A stretch of 64,000 bases of DNA from CAIWHR01 sp963823215 (GCA_963823215.1 CAWGKT010000001.1:248001-312000), one strand, 5' to 3'; positions 36,964 through 47,295 are shown, counted from the stretch's first letter. Notes: generated by a model from the sequence alone, not told the origin. Translations and numbers: made by a program.

Positions 36964-37040
36964 TGGCGGAGTGGACGGGACTCGAACCCGCGACCCCCGG
37001 CGTGACAGGCCGGTATTCTAACCAACTGAACTACCACTCC
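36964..37040 (-). tRNA. tRNA-Asp (GUC)
   Basis: 77-nt cloverleaf with encoded CCA. Acceptor stem GGAGTGG pairs with CCACTCC, discriminator G, anticodon stem CCGGC/GCCGG around loop CTGTCAC, giving anticodon GUC. TTCGAGT is the T loop. It lies 29 nt downstream of tRNA-Val on the same strand. Confidence 0.97.
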
Positions 37041-37069
37041 CGCATGTACCGGTTCGCGCCCCGCGCATC

Positions 37070-37145
37070 TGGTGGGTGCTGACGGGATCGAACCGCCGAC
37101 ATTCGCCTTGTAAGGGCGACGCTCTGCCAGCTGAGCTAAGCACCC
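37070..37145 (-). tRNA. tRNA-Val (UAC)
   Basis: 76-nt cloverleaf with encoded CCA. Acceptor GGGTGCT pairs with AGCACCC, discriminator A; the anticodon loop CTTACAA gives UAC. It follows hupB by 54 nt and probably shares a transcript with tRNA-Asp. Confidence 0.97.
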
Positions 37146-37199
37146 CCGCCGCGTCCGACCTGCAAAAAAGCCTTGCCGAGCGCAACGAGAACAAGCCGA

Positions 37200-37472
37200 T
37201 CAGTTTACAGCATCCCTCAGTGCTTTGCCAGCCCGGAACTTCGGCACCTTTGCCGCGCGAATCCTGATCGTCGCGCCGGTGCGCGGATTGCGGCCCTGGC
37301 GCGCGGTGCGCCGGCCAACATAGAACGACCCGAAGCCCACCAGCGTGACGAGGTCTCCCTTCCTGAGGCTGCCCTTGATGGCGTTCACCGTGGCGTCCAG
37401 CGCGCGCCCGGCCGCCGCCTTCGAGATGTCGGCATGCCGCGCGATGGCGTCGATCAATTCCGATTTGTTCAC
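37200..37472 (-). CDS. hupB: DNA-binding protein HU-beta
   Basis: 90 residues. Small nucleoid protein that bends DNA; matches HU from MNKSELIDAIARHADISKAAAGRAL to the C-terminal KALRDAVN. The DNA-contacting beta arms contain the RNPRTGATIRI motif. Downstream of lon by 13 bp, the conserved order. Confidence 0.97.
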   Translation of the reverse strand: MNKSELIDAIARHADISKAAAGRALDATVNAIKGSLRKGDLVTLVGFGSFYVGRRTARQGRNPRTGATIRIRAAKVPKFRAGKALRDAVN

Positions 37473-37485
37473 GGACGTCCCCTTC

Positions 37486-39924
37486 CTAGTGCTTGATGAG
37501 CGCGGGCTTTTCGCCCGCAGCGGCCGCGGGCGGAACCGCGGTAGCGTTGTCCGCCTCTTCCGGCAAGGGCGCTGGCTGCCGTTCGAGCGCGGCTTCCAGC
37601 ACGTGCTCGATCCAGCGCACAGGCCGGATGTCGAGACGATTCTTGATCTCGTCGGCGATTTCAGCCAGATCCTTGACGTTCTCCTCCGGGATCAGCACGG
37701 TCTTGATGCCGCCGCGACCGGCCGCGAGGAGCTTCTCCTTGAGGCCACCGATCGGCAACACCTCGCCGCGCAGCGTGATCTCTCCGGTCATCGCGACATC
37801 GGCGCGCACCGGAATGCCGGTGAGAACCGAAACGATGGCCGTAACGATCGCGCCGCCTGCCGACGGCCCGTCCTTGGGCGTGGCTCCCTCCGGCAGGTGG
37901 ATGTGCAGATCCGTCTTCTGATAGAAATCCGGCGGGATTCCCAGCGCCTTCGATCGGTGCCTGACGACCGACAACGCCGCCGCAATCGACTCGTTCATCA
38001 CGTCGCCGAGCTTGCCGGTCGTCGTCGTCTTGCCCTTGCCCGGCAATGCGACCGCCTCGATGGTCAGGAGGTCGCCGCCGACTTCCGTCCAGGCGAGGCC
38101 CGTCACCTGCCCGACCTGATTCTTCTTTTCGGCAATGCCGTAAGTGAATCGGCGCACGCCAAGGTACTTGTCGAGATTCCTGGCGTTGACCTCCACCGGG
38201 CCTTTGGCCTTGCGCTCCTTGCCTTCGCTCTGGCGCAGGAGGAGGCCCTTCACGGTCTTGCGGCAGATCTTGCTGATGTCGCGCTCGAGATTGCGCACGC
38301 CCGCCTCGCGCGTGTAATACCGCACGATGTCGCGCAACGCGCTTTCGGCGACGTGCAGTTCCTCGGCCTTCAGACCATTGAGCTTCACCTGCTTGGGCAG
38401 CAGGTACTGCTTGGCGATGGCGATCTTTTCGTCCTCGGTGTACCCCGAAAGGCGGATCACTTCCATCCGATCGAGGAGCGGCGCCGGGATGTTCATCGTG
38501 TTCGCCGTCGCCACGAACATCACGTCGGACAGATCGTATTCGACCTCGACGTAGTGGTCGGTGAACGTGCTGTTCTGTTCCGGGTCGAGCACTTCGAGCA
38601 ACGCGGACGATGGATCGCCGCGGAAGTCCTGCCCCATCTTGTCGACTTCGTCGAGCAGGAACAATGGATTGCGCACGCCGACTTTCGACATATTCTGCAG
38701 GATCTTGCCCGGCATCGAGCCGATGTAGGTGCGCCGGTGCCCGCGGATCTCCGCTTCGTCGCGCACCCCGCCCAGGCTCATCCGGACAAATTTGCGGCCC
38801 GTTGCCTTGGCGACCGACTGGCCGAGTGAAGTCTTGCCCACGCCAGGCGGACCGACGAGGCACAGAATCGGCGCCTTCAGCCGGTCGACGCGCTGCTGCA
38901 CCGCGAGGTACTCGACGATGCGCTCCTTCACCTTTTCGAGGCCGTAATGGTCGGCATCGAGGACCTTCACCGCGGCGGCGAGGTCCCTGCTGATCTTGCT
39001 CTTTTTCCGCCACGGCAGCGCCAGCAGCGTGTCGATGAAGTTGCGCACGACCGTCGCCTCCGCCGACATCGGCGACATCATTTTTAGCTTCTTGAATTCG
39101 TTGAGTGCCTTGGCTTCGGCCTCTTTCGACATTCTGGCCGCCTTGATCTTCTTCTCCATATCGTCAAGATCGGCATTCTCGTCGCCCTCCCCGAGTTCCT
39201 TCTGGATCGCCTTGACCTGCTCGTTGAGGTAGTACTCGCGCTGGCTCTTCTCCATCTGGCGCTTGACGCGGCCACGGATGCGCTTCTCGACCTGCAGGAT
39301 GTCGACCTCGCCTTCAAGCAGGCCCAGCAGATGCTCGAGGCGCTTGGCAACGGCGCCCATCTCGAGGATTTCCTGCTTCTGCTCGAGCTTCAGCGGAAGG
39401 TGGGCGGCGATCGCGTCAGCGAGGCGGCCGCCGTCATCGATCCCGGCCATCGAAGTCAGGATCTCCGGCGGGATCTTCTTGTTGAGCTTGACGTACTGGT
39501 CGAACTGGGCGAGCAGCGCGCGGCGCATCGCCTCGACCTCGTGCGCGTCCCCCGAGTCTCCTGGCAGCGCCGCCGCCTGCGCGGACAGGAACTCGCCTTC
39601 GTCAACGACACGGACGACCGACGAGCGATGCGCGCCCTCGACGAGCACCTTGACGGTGCCATCGGGCAATTTCAGCATCTGCAGCACCGTGGCCACGCAG
39701 CCGATCGGATAGAGGTCCTCGGCGCCGGGATCGTCCTTCGCCGCGGACTTCTGCGCCACGAGAAGAATGTGCTTGCCCGAGTCCATCGCAACGTCGAGCG
39801 CCTTTATCGACTTTGGGCGCCCTACAAACAGCGGGATCACCATGTGCGGAAACACGACGACATCGCGCAGCGGCAGCAGCGGCAGCGAAGTCACATCGGG
39901 AACGGTGGAAGGATCATTGGCCAT
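37486..39924 (-). CDS. lon: ATP-dependent protease Lon
   Basis: 812 residues. It degrades misfolded and short-lived regulatory proteins. It has the N-terminal LAN domain (LPLLPLRDVVVFPHMVIPLFVGR), a coiled-coil, an AAA+ module with Walker A GPPGVGKTSLG, and a Ser/Lys protease domain with the catalytic serine in KDGPSAGGA. The start ATG gives MANDPSTVPDV; the earlier in-frame codons have no match. Confidence 0.97.
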   Translation of the reverse strand: MANDPSTVPDVTSLPLLPLRDVVVFPHMVIPLFVGRPKSIKALDVAMDSGKHILLVAQKSAAKDDPGAEDLYPIGCVATVLQMLKLPDGTVKVLVEGAHRSSVVRVVDEGEFLSAQAAALPGDSGDAHEVEAMRRALLAQFDQYVKLNKKIPPEILTSMAGIDDGGRLADAIAAHLPLKLEQKQEILEMGAVAKRLEHLLGLLEGEVDILQVEKRIRGRVKRQMEKSQREYYLNEQVKAIQKELGEGDENADLDDMEKKIKAARMSKEAEAKALNEFKKLKMMSPMSAEATVVRNFIDTLLALPWRKKSKISRDLAAAVKVLDADHYGLEKVKERIVEYLAVQQRVDRLKAPILCLVGPPGVGKTSLGQSVAKATGRKFVRMSLGGVRDEAEIRGHRRTYIGSMPGKILQNMSKVGVRNPLFLLDEVDKMGQDFRGDPSSALLEVLDPEQNSTFTDHYVEVEYDLSDVMFVATANTMNIPAPLLDRMEVIRLSGYTEDEKIAIAKQYLLPKQVKLNGLKAEELHVAESALRDIVRYYTREAGVRNLERDISKICRKTVKGLLLRQSEGKERKAKGPVEVNARNLDKYLGVRRFTYGIAEKKNQVGQVTGLAWTEVGGDLLTIEAVALPGKGKTTTTGKLGDVMNESIAAALSVVRHRSKALGIPPDFYQKTDLHIHLPEGATPKDGPSAGGAIVTAIVSVLTGIPVRADVAMTGEITLRGEVLPIGGLKEKLLAAGRGGIKTVLIPEENVKDLAEIADEIKNRLDIRPVRWIEHVLEAALERQPAPLPEEADNATAVPPAAAAGEKPALIKH

Positions 39925-40147
39925 GCGAGCCTCGTAGAGGATTATCAGAACGAAAATGGGGTCGATCGGCCGTGCTGTCAAGTCGATCCGCTGCGATTCC
40001 GGAAAAACACCGTGCCACCATGGGGTTATCGGTCCGGATTACCAGTCGGTTCCCGGGCGGCCTGGCTCGCCCCCAGGGGCACTCGGCATCCGGTCGGTCC
40101 CCGGCGCATCGCCGGCGCCGGACTCCGTGGGCACGCCGGCGCGGTGG
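39925..40147. other. clpX-lon intergenic region
   Basis: 223 bp between the clpX stop and the lon start, both minus strand. This is where a separate lon promoter, possibly heat-shock type, would be expected, but I could not assign clear -35/-10 boxes. No gene is evident. Confidence 0.4.
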
Positions 40148-41416
40148 TCAACTGTGCGCCGACGCGACCTTCGGTGAATCGGCAAACATCAGGAGCGGCT
40201 TGCCATCGTTGGTGATCGTGGCTTCGTCGACGATCACGCTCGCCAGATTGTTATGCGAGGGCAGGTCGTACATCACGTCGAGCAGCACGTGCTCGAGAAT
40301 CGAGCGCAGGCCGCGAGCGCCCGTCTTGCGGGCGAGCGCCTTGCCGGCAATCGCCCGCAGTGCGCCATCGCGGATCTCGAGCTCGACGCCTTCCATGCGG
40401 AACATCTTCTGGTACTGCTTCGAGAGCGCATTCTTGGGTTCGACCAGAATCTGGATCAGTGCGTCCTCGTCTAGCTCTTCCAACGTGGCCACGACGGGCA
40501 GGCGACCGACGAACTCGGGGATCAGGCCGAATTTGATCAGGTCTTCGGGTTCGCATTCGCGCAGCAGCGCGCCGATGTCCTTGCGGTCATCCGGGCTCGT
40601 GACCTCGGCCCCGAACCCGATGCCGGTCTTCGCCGTGCGCTGCCGGATGATCTTCTCCACGCCGTCGAACGCCCCGCCGCAGACGAACAGGATGTTGGTG
40701 GTGTCGACCTGCACGAACTCCTGGTTCGGGTGCTTGCGCCCGCCCTGCGGCGGCACCGAGGCGATAGTGCCTTCGATCAGCTTGAGCAACGCCTGTTGCA
40801 CGCCTTCGCCCGAGACGTCGCGGGTGATCGACGGGTTGTCGCTCTTGCGCGAGATCTTGTCGATCTCGTCGATGTAGACGATGCCGCGTTGCGCCTTCTC
40901 GATGTCGTAATCACACTTCTGCAGCAGCTTCTGGATGATGTTTTCGACGTCCTCGCCAACGTATCCCGCCTCCGTCAGCGTCGTCGCGTCGGCGATCACG
41001 AACGGAACGTCGAGCAGTCGCGCGAGCGTCTGCGCCAGCAAGGTCTTGCCGGAGCCGGTCGGACCGATCAGGAGGATGTTGCTCTTCGCGAGCTCCACCT
41101 CGTCGTCCTTGCCGCCTGCCTCCAGCCGCTTGTAGTGGTTGTAGACGGCGACCGAGAGGATCTTCTTCGCAAGATCCTGGCCGATCACATACTGGTCGAG
41201 GATGTCGCGGATTTCGTGCGGCGTGGGCAGCTTGTTCTTGTCGGAGCGTGCCGCCTCCGCGGTCGTGCCTTCCTCGCGGATGATGTCGTTGCAGAGCTCG
41301 ATACACTCGTCGCAGATGAACACCGACGGCCCGGCGATAAGCTTGCGCACCTCGTGCTGGCTTTTGCCGCAGAACGAGCAGTAGAGAAGCTTGTCGCCAG
41401 TGGATTTGTCGGCCAT
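40148..41416 (-). CDS. clpX: ATP-dependent Clp protease ATP-binding subunit ClpX
   Basis: 422 residues. Hexameric unfoldase that feeds ClpP. The N-terminal zinc-binding domain has CSFCGKS and CDECIELC; the AAA+ module has Walker A GPTGSGKTLLAQ and the ClpP-binding loop IGFGAEV follows. Located 57 bp downstream of clpP. Confidence 0.97.
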   Translation of the reverse strand: MADKSTGDKLLYCSFCGKSQHEVRKLIAGPSVFICDECIELCNDIIREEGTTAEAARSDKNKLPTPHEIRDILDQYVIGQDLAKKILSVAVYNHYKRLEAGGKDDEVELAKSNILLIGPTGSGKTLLAQTLARLLDVPFVIADATTLTEAGYVGEDVENIIQKLLQKCDYDIEKAQRGIVYIDEIDKISRKSDNPSITRDVSGEGVQQALLKLIEGTIASVPPQGGRKHPNQEFVQVDTTNILFVCGGAFDGVEKIIRQRTAKTGIGFGAEVTSPDDRKDIGALLRECEPEDLIKFGLIPEFVGRLPVVATLEELDEDALIQILVEPKNALSKQYQKMFRMEGVELEIRDGALRAIAGKALARKTGARGLRSILEHVLLDVMYDLPSHNNLASVIVDEATITNDGKPLLMFADSPKVASAHS

Positions 41417-41473
41417 CAGTCGGGCAAATCGGTGCGTGGATCGAGGCGTCCGGACGAGGTCCCGTGGGGAACT

Positions 41474-42118
41474 TTACCCGCCCTTGGCCCGCTTCTGCAA
41501 GACCTGGTCGACGATTCCGTACTCCCTGGCCTGCTCGGCGGTGAGGAAATTGTCCCGGTCGTGGTCGCGCTCGACCTGCTCGACCGTTCGTCCGGTGAAT
41601 CCCGCCATCTGGTCGATGAACCGTCGCTTCAGATCAATGACGAATTGCGCGTGACGTTCGATGTCGGACACCTGGCCCTGGAAGCCGCCCGAGGGCTGGT
41701 GGATCAGGACCGTGGAATTGGGCAGCGCAAAGCGCTTGCCCTTCGCTCCGGCGGCCAGCAGGAACGCGCCCATCGATGCCGCCATGCCGATGCACAGCGT
41801 CGACACGTCCGGCCGGATGAATTGCATCGTGTCGAAGATCGCCATGCCCGCCGACACTGATCCGCCTGGCGAATTGATGTAGAAGTTGATGTCCTTGTCC
41901 GGGTTCTCGGACTCGAGGAACAGCATCTGCGCGACGACGACGTTCGCGGTTGTTTCGGTGACCGGCCCCACGAGGAAGATCACGCGTTCCTTCAGCAGCC
42001 GCGAGTAGATGTCGTACGCGCGCTCGCCGCGTCCGCTCTGCTCGATCACCATGGGGATCAGCCCCAGACCCATCGGTTGTTCCATCTGCGCCTCGTCGCT
42101 CATTTTCATGGGAATCAT
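41474..42118 (-). CDS. clpP: ATP-dependent Clp protease proteolytic subunit ClpP
   Basis: 214 residues. Tetradecameric serine protease. The catalytic serine is in GMAASMGAFLL and the histidine in VLIHQPSGG. Three closely spaced in-frame ATGs (42118, 42109, 42103) make the exact start uncertain; the first is used here. Sits between tig (175 bp upstream) and clpX. Confidence 0.96.
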   Translation of the reverse strand: MIPMKMSDEAQMEQPMGLGLIPMVIEQSGRGERAYDIYSRLLKERVIFLVGPVTETTANVVVAQMLFLESENPDKDINFYINSPGGSVSAGMAIFDTMQFIRPDVSTLCIGMAASMGAFLLAAGAKGKRFALPNSTVLIHQPSGGFQGQVSDIERHAQFVIDLKRRFIDQMAGFTGRTVEQVERDHDRDNFLTAEQAREYGIVDQVLQKRAKGG

Positions 42119-42293
42119 TGTAGTGCGAATCGGGTTGTGGGTCGCGTCACGGCGACCGGCGGTGGAGAATCCAGGTTGGCCCTGCGTGATCCTGCCGCGC
42201 GCACGACGTGTCGCCTACGAAGTGTTCGCTACGCCGCCGCCGTCCGCAGCGACCGCCGGCAGGCATCGGTGGCTGCCGGGGACCGCGACGGCG

Positions 42294-43604
42294 CTACGAT
42301 CGGCTCGTCCCCATCAGGTCGGTGAACGCGACCGGCTTGTCCTCGACCTGCGCACGTCCAAGGACCCATGCGACGACATTGTGTTCGACGGCAAGCGCCT
42401 CGAAGTCACTCAGCCGCTCGGGCTTCTCGTAATGCCAGCGCACGACGGCCTCCGGCTGCTCGTAGGTCTGTGCGGCTTCCCGCAGCAGCGCCTTCACCTG
42501 GTCCGGCTTCGCACTCAGGCCCTCGGTGCGCACGACTTCGGAGAGGATCAGTCCGAGCGCCACTCGAACCTCCGCGTTCGCGCGAAACATGTCCGGCGTG
42601 AGCTTCACTTCCTCCATCTTCATGCCCTTGTCCCGCATGTCGGCGGCCATGCGCTGCGCCATGTTTTGCGCCTCGATCTCCACCAGCGACTTCGGCAGCA
42701 TGAAAGTCGCCTTCTGCCGCAACGCGGCGAAGACCTGTTCCTTCACCGCCGTATCGATCTTGCGCTTGAGTTCGAGCCGGAGGTTGGACGCGATCTCCGC
42801 TTTCAGGTCGTCCAGATCGCCGCTCGCCACGCCGAAGGCACGCACGAACTCGGCATCGACCTCGGGCAAGTGGCCCGCCTCGACGCTCTTCACGGTCAGA
42901 CTGAATTGCGCGGTCTTCCCGGCGACCTCTTTGCCGTGGTAATCGGCGGGGAACGTGAGCCCGAACGTCTTGGCCTCGCCTTCCCTCATCGCGGAAACCG
43001 CGGTTTCGAATTCCGGCAGCATCCGGCCCTCGCCCAGGACAATGGCGAAATCGCTCGCCAGCCCGCCCGGAAACGCGATGCCATCGATCGTGCCGCTGAA
43101 ATCGACGACCGCCCGGTCGCCCGTCGCGGCACCGCGCAGCACCCTTTCGTAGCGCGTGCGCTGGCGGCGCAACATCTCGATGGTGCGCTCGACGTCATCT
43201 TCACCCACCTCCGTCAGCGGCCGCTCGATGGTCACGTCGGAGAGGTCGCCGATGCGCACTTCGGGATAGACCTCGAACACCGCCGAGAACTCGAGCAGGT
43301 CAGGTGCCGCAGCCTCGGCCTTGGGCTCGATCCGGGGGTAACCTGCGATGCGCAGGTTCTGTTCGCGCAGTGCGTCGGCGAACGTCGTCTTCACCGCATC
43401 GGAAATGACGTCGGACCGGACCTGCGGCCCGTATTGCTGGGCGACCATCTTCAACGGCACCTTGCCGGGCCGGAAACCGGCCACCTTGGTGTTCTTCGCC
43501 AGTCGCGCCAGCCGCTGCGCGATCTCGCGCTCGATCTGCGCCACCGGCACCGACATGGTCAACCTGCGCTCGAGCTCGCCCAGGGTTTCCAGACTGGTTT
43601 GCAT
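42294..43604 (-). CDS. tig: Trigger factor
   Basis: 436 residues. Ribosome-bound chaperone with prolyl isomerase activity. The ribosome-binding tail motif appears as GFRPGKVPLKMV near residues 43-54, followed by the FKBP-like domain (RAVVDFSGTIDG onwards) and the helical C-terminal domain. Start ATG gives MQTSLETLGELERRLTMSVP. It is 30 nt downstream of tRNA-Leu. Confidence 0.96.
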   Translation of the reverse strand: MQTSLETLGELERRLTMSVPVAQIEREIAQRLARLAKNTKVAGFRPGKVPLKMVAQQYGPQVRSDVISDAVKTTFADALREQNLRIAGYPRIEPKAEAAAPDLLEFSAVFEVYPEVRIGDLSDVTIERPLTEVGEDDVERTIEMLRRQRTRYERVLRGAATGDRAVVDFSGTIDGIAFPGGLASDFAIVLGEGRMLPEFETAVSAMREGEAKTFGLTFPADYHGKEVAGKTAQFSLTVKSVEAGHLPEVDAEFVRAFGVASGDLDDLKAEIASNLRLELKRKIDTAVKEQVFAALRQKATFMLPKSLVEIEAQNMAQRMAADMRDKGMKMEEVKLTPDMFRANAEVRVALGLILSEVVRTEGLSAKPDQVKALLREAAQTYEQPEAVVRWHYEKPERLSDFEALAVEHNVVAWVLGRAQVEDKPVAFTDLMGTSRS

Positions 43605-43632
43605 ACGCGTCGAATCCTTGCTAATGTGGACC

Positions 43633-43724
<92 letters not shown>

Positions 43725-43841
43725 CTTTCGCCAAACGGGTAATGATAGCGGATTCAGGGCCGGTACGCCAGGAAAACGCCCTCCTGGGCCGTCCCATTGC
43801 CGAGGATTTGTGGTCCTTTCGGCGCCTTGCGTCCGATTTCC

Positions 43842-44688
43842 GTGTCCGTAGCGCATTACGAAAACTTTCCCGTTGCCTCGCTGCTCGTGCCCAGGGAGCT
43901 GCGCCCGGCCATCGGCGCGATCTACCAGTTCGCCCGCACGGCGGACGATATTGCGGACGAAGGTGACCTCCTCCCTGAGGCGCGGCTGGCGGGGCTCGAT
44001 CGCTACGAGCGTGCCCTTGATGCCATTGCAGCGGGCACGCCACCCGCGGAGTCCCCGTTCCCGCAACTCGCAGCCGCAATCGCGCGCCACGCATCTGCCG
44101 CTGGCGCCGTTCCGCGATCTCCTGTCGGCGTTCCGGCAGGACGTCTCGACAACACGTTATGCCACAGTGGAGTCCCTGCTCGATTACTGCCGCCGCTCGG
44201 CCAATCCCGTCGGCCGGCTGATGCTGCGCCTCTACGAAGCCGAGTCGCCGGCCAATGGCGTGGCCAGCGATGCAATCTGCACGGCGCTCCAGCTCATCAA
44301 CTTCTGGCAGGACATCGCGGCGGACTGGTGCCGGGGGCGCGTGTACCTGCCCGGTGCGGACCTCGCCCGTTTCGGCGTCACCGAGGCCCATATTGCCGAC
44401 GCGCGCTGCGACGACGCCTGGCGGGCGCTCATCGCGTTCGAATCGGGGCGCACGCGCGCGCTGCTCGAATCGGGACGATCACTGACGCGCGCGCTGTCGT
44501 GGCGCCTGCGGCTGGAAGTGTCCGGCATCATCGCCGGCGGGCATCGCATTCTGGATGGCATCGATGCCGCCGGCGGCGACGTGTTCCGGCGGCGCCCGCA
44601 ACTCTCGGGCATCGACTGGGCCTTCGTCGCGCGCGACGCCGTGTTCCCTCCGCGCCGCCATCTGACCGCGCACGCCGAAGGCGCGAGC
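43842..44688 (+). pseudogene. hpnC: Squalene synthase-like HpnC, interrupted by a +1 frameshift
   Basis: HpnC converts presqualene diphosphate to hydroxysqualene. The N-terminal part reads from GTG 43842 (VSVAHYENFPVASLLVPRELR, with the first Asp-rich motif FARTADDIADE) to the codon at 44091. One extra base at about 44094 shifts the frame; the rest (LPLAPFRDLLSAFRQD to the second motif NFWQDIAADWCRGRVYLP) continues in the next frame. Removing one base restores a normal protein. In the second frame no stop separates hpnC from hpnD, so the repaired gene would be an HpnC-HpnD fusion unless hpnD starts internally. Either a real mutation or a sequencing/assembly error. Confidence 0.8.
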
Positions 44689-45522
44689 ATGACTCCCGAC
44701 GAATACTGCCAGCAGCGGACCGCGCGCAGCGGGACGAGCTTCTATTACAGCTTCCTGTTCCTGCCGCCGGAGCGGCGGCGCGCGATCACGGCGCTTTATG
44801 CGTTCTGCCGCGAGGTCGACGATGTCGTCGACGAGGTTTCCGACCCGGCGCTTGCGCGCACAAAGCTCGCGTGGTGGCGGCGCGAGATTGACGCCGTGTT
44901 CACCGGATCGCCGCAGCATCCGGTTGCGCTCGCCCTGAAGCCCATGGTCGAAACGTACCGGCTGCCCCAAGAGCACTTCCAGATGGTGATCGACGGCATG
45001 GCGATGGATCTCGATTGCAGCCGCTACCTCGATTTCGTCGAACTCGAGCGCTATTGCCATTGCGTGGCCGGGGTCGTCGGGCTGCTGTCGGCCGAAATCT
45101 TCGGCTATGCGAATCCGGCCACGCGCCAGTACGCGCGGGACCTCGGCATCGCCTTCCAGCTCACCAACATCATCCGCGACGTCGGCGAGGATGCGCGCCG
45201 CGGCCGGATCTATCTCCCGCAGGACGAACTCGCGCATCACGGCGTGACGGCCGCCTCCCTGCTGAGGCACGAAAGCAGCCCCGCGCTCACCGATCTGATG
45301 GCCGAGCAAGTGGCCCGCGCGCGGCACTGGCACGCGCGCGCCATGGCCGCGCTGCCCGCAGCAGATCGCCGTTCGCAACGCCCGGGGCTCATCATGGCGG
45401 CGATCTACCGCGCATTGCTCGACGAGATCGAGCGCGACGGCTATCGCGTGCTCCATCATCGGATCGCGCTCACGCCTTTGCGCAAGCTGTGGATCGCCTT
45501 GAAGACAGCGCGCCGTGCCTGA
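44689..45522 (+). CDS. hpnD: Presqualene diphosphate synthase HpnD
   Basis: 277 residues from ATG 44689. It condenses two farnesyl diphosphates to presqualene diphosphate. Both Asp-rich motifs are intact: FCREVDDVVDE and NIIRDVGEDARRGRIYLP. GAAGG lies 7 nt before the ATG, so independent initiation is plausible, although the frame is continuous with the hpnC C-terminus. Its last 8 bp overlap the hpnE start. FPP comes from the MEP pathway (dxr in this window). Confidence 0.93.
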   Translation: MTPDEYCQQRTARSGTSFYYSFLFLPPERRRAITALYAFCREVDDVVDEVSDPALARTKLAWWRREIDAVFTGSPQHPVALALKPMVETYRLPQEHFQMVIDGMAMDLDCSRYLDFVELERYCHCVAGVVGLLSAEIFGYANPATRQYARDLGIAFQLTNIIRDVGEDARRGRIYLPQDELAHHGVTAASLLRHESSPALTDLMAEQVARARHWHARAMAALPAADRRSQRPGLIMAAIYRALLDEIERDGYRVLHHRIALTPLRKLWIALKTARRA

Positions 45523-46904
45523 TGCCGCCGCGACGCACGTCGCCGTCATCGGCGGCGGGTGGGCAGGTTGCGCCGCTGCGGTGACCCTCGCCGCCGCGGG
45601 CGTCCCGGTCACGCTGTTCGAGCAGGCCAAGACGCTCGGCGGACGCGCCCGCCGCGTCGAGCGCGGCGGAATCGCCCTCGACAACGGCCAGCACCTCGTC
45701 ATCGGCGCCTACCGGCAGACGCTCGCGCTGCTGGCCACGGTACATCGTACCGGGGATGCCGAGGCGCTGTTCCATCGTTTGCCACTGACGTTGCGCGCCT
45801 TCGGCGGGCACCGGCCCGGCGGACTCGAACTCGCGGCCTGGAGGGCACCGGCGCCGCTGCATCTTGTCGGGGGCGCGCTCGGAGCACGGGGATTGAACTG
45901 GCGCGAGCGCCTGACGCCTGATCGCCGATTTCCGCCGCATCACGCGCATGCAGTCCCACAGTGCCCCGGACGAGACGGTGGCGCAGTGCCTGGCCCGTAC
46001 GTCGCGCCGCACGCTCGCCGGCGTCTGGGAGCCGCTTTGTCTCGCCGCACTCAATACGGCGCCGGAGCACGCGTCAGCCCGGATGTTCGCGCATGTGCTG
46101 CGCGCCGCGTTCACCGGCACGCATCGCAACAGCGATTTCCTGATCCCGGCGCTCGATCTGTCGGCGTGCTTTCCAGATGCCGCGGCGCAGTTCATCTTGC
46201 AGCGCGGCGGGGTCGTGCGCAGCGGCGTCGCCGTGCGCCTCATCGGGCGCACCGGCGATGCCGTCGCGCTGCGCATGGGCGCAGAGGTGGCAAGCTATTC
46301 CGCCACCATCGTCGCCGTCGCGCCGCATCAGCTGGCGACGACCGTCGGCGCCGCCGCGGCAAACGACGAAGCATGGCGCGTGCGGCTCGCGCTGACCGGC
46401 ACGTTCGCCTACGAATCGATCACGACGATCTACGTCGGATTCGCAGGACGGATCGCCTTCGGCGTGCCGATGCTCCGGCTCGACGATGCGCCGGGCCATT
46501 GGGCATTCGACCGGAGTGCAGCGCTCGGCAGCGGCGCGGGAGGAGGTACGCAAAGCCTGATCGCGGTGGTCATCAGCGCCGGCGGACCGCACGATGCACT
46601 CGACCACGGGACGCTCGCGTCAAAGGTCGAGGCGCAGCTGCGTCGGCTCGCCCCGGATCTTCCGGCGACCACCTTCGCGCATGTCATCGCCGAACGGCGC
46701 GCGACCTACGCCTGCACGCCGGGACTGGCGCGCCCGGCGGCCGGACGCGTCGGCCGGGGCATCTATCTCGCCGGCGACTACACCGACCCCGTCTTCCCGG
46801 CGACGCTCGAAGCCGCGACCCGCAGCGGTGTCGCGGCTGCCCACGCGCTCATCGCCGATGGCGCAGCAGGCGCTGCTGCTCGCGGTTCCACTCGCGCTCC
46901 TTGA
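45515..46904 (+). pseudogene. hpnE: FAD-dependent squalene desaturase HpnE, interrupted by a +1 frameshift
   Basis: HpnE reduces hydroxysqualene to squalene. It starts at GTG 45515 with the FAD-binding VAVIGGGWAGCAAAVTLAAAG and GGRARR motifs. Around 45917 an extra C (LT in the first frame, LIADFRRI in the next) shifts the frame. The remainder runs to 46904 with the C-terminal GIYLAGDYTDPVFPATLEAA. Apart from this base the protein is complete. The end overlaps convergent smpB by 56 bp. No squalene-hopene cyclase gene is in the window, so the end product (hopanoid or other) is inferred. Confidence 0.8.
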
Positions 46905-47295
46905 TGGTGGCACGCTTGTCGTACTGCTTCTTGCCCTTGGCGAGTCCGAGATCGAGCTTTATTCGCCCCTTGCTGAAGTGCATGTTGAGCGGCACGAGCG
47001 TGTACCCCGCGCGCTCGACCTGACCGACAAGACGGCTGATTTCCCGGCGGTGCAGCAGCAGCTTGCGCGTGCGCGTCGGATCGGCAAGCACGTGCGTCGA
47101 CGCCGAGACGAGCGGCGTGATGTGGGCGCCGATGAGCACGATTTCGCCGTCCTTCACGACCACGTACGCTTCCTTGATCTGCGCGCGGCCGGCACGGATG
47201 GCCTTCACCTCCCAGCCGGAGAGGGCGACGCCAGCCTCGAATTTCTCCTCGATGAAGTAGTCGTGATAGGCTTTTCTGTTCTCTACGATGCTCAT
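46849..47295 (-). CDS. smpB: SsrA-binding protein SmpB
   Basis: 148 residues. Required for tmRNA rescue of stalled ribosomes. Shows the family core NRKAYHDYFIEEKFEAGVAL, the GWEVKAIRAGRAQIKEAYV strand pair and a basic C-terminal tail. Start ATG gives MSIVENRKAYHD. Diverges from ratA with 51 bp between, the classical smpB/ratA arrangement. Confidence 0.96.
   Translation of the reverse strand: MSIVENRKAYHDYFIEEKFEAGVALSGWEVKAIRAGRAQIKEAYVVVKDGEIVLIGAHITPLVSASTHVLADPTRTRKLLLHRREISRLVGQVERAGYTLVPLNMHFSKGRIKLDLGLAKGKKQYDKRATIKEREWNREQQRLLRHRR

Noticed and set aside
44085..44100. Programmed +1 frameshift in hpnC
   Set aside because: No slippery site or downstream structure is evident, and hpnE and ratA carry similar single-base shifts at unrelated sequences, so mutation or sequence error is simpler.
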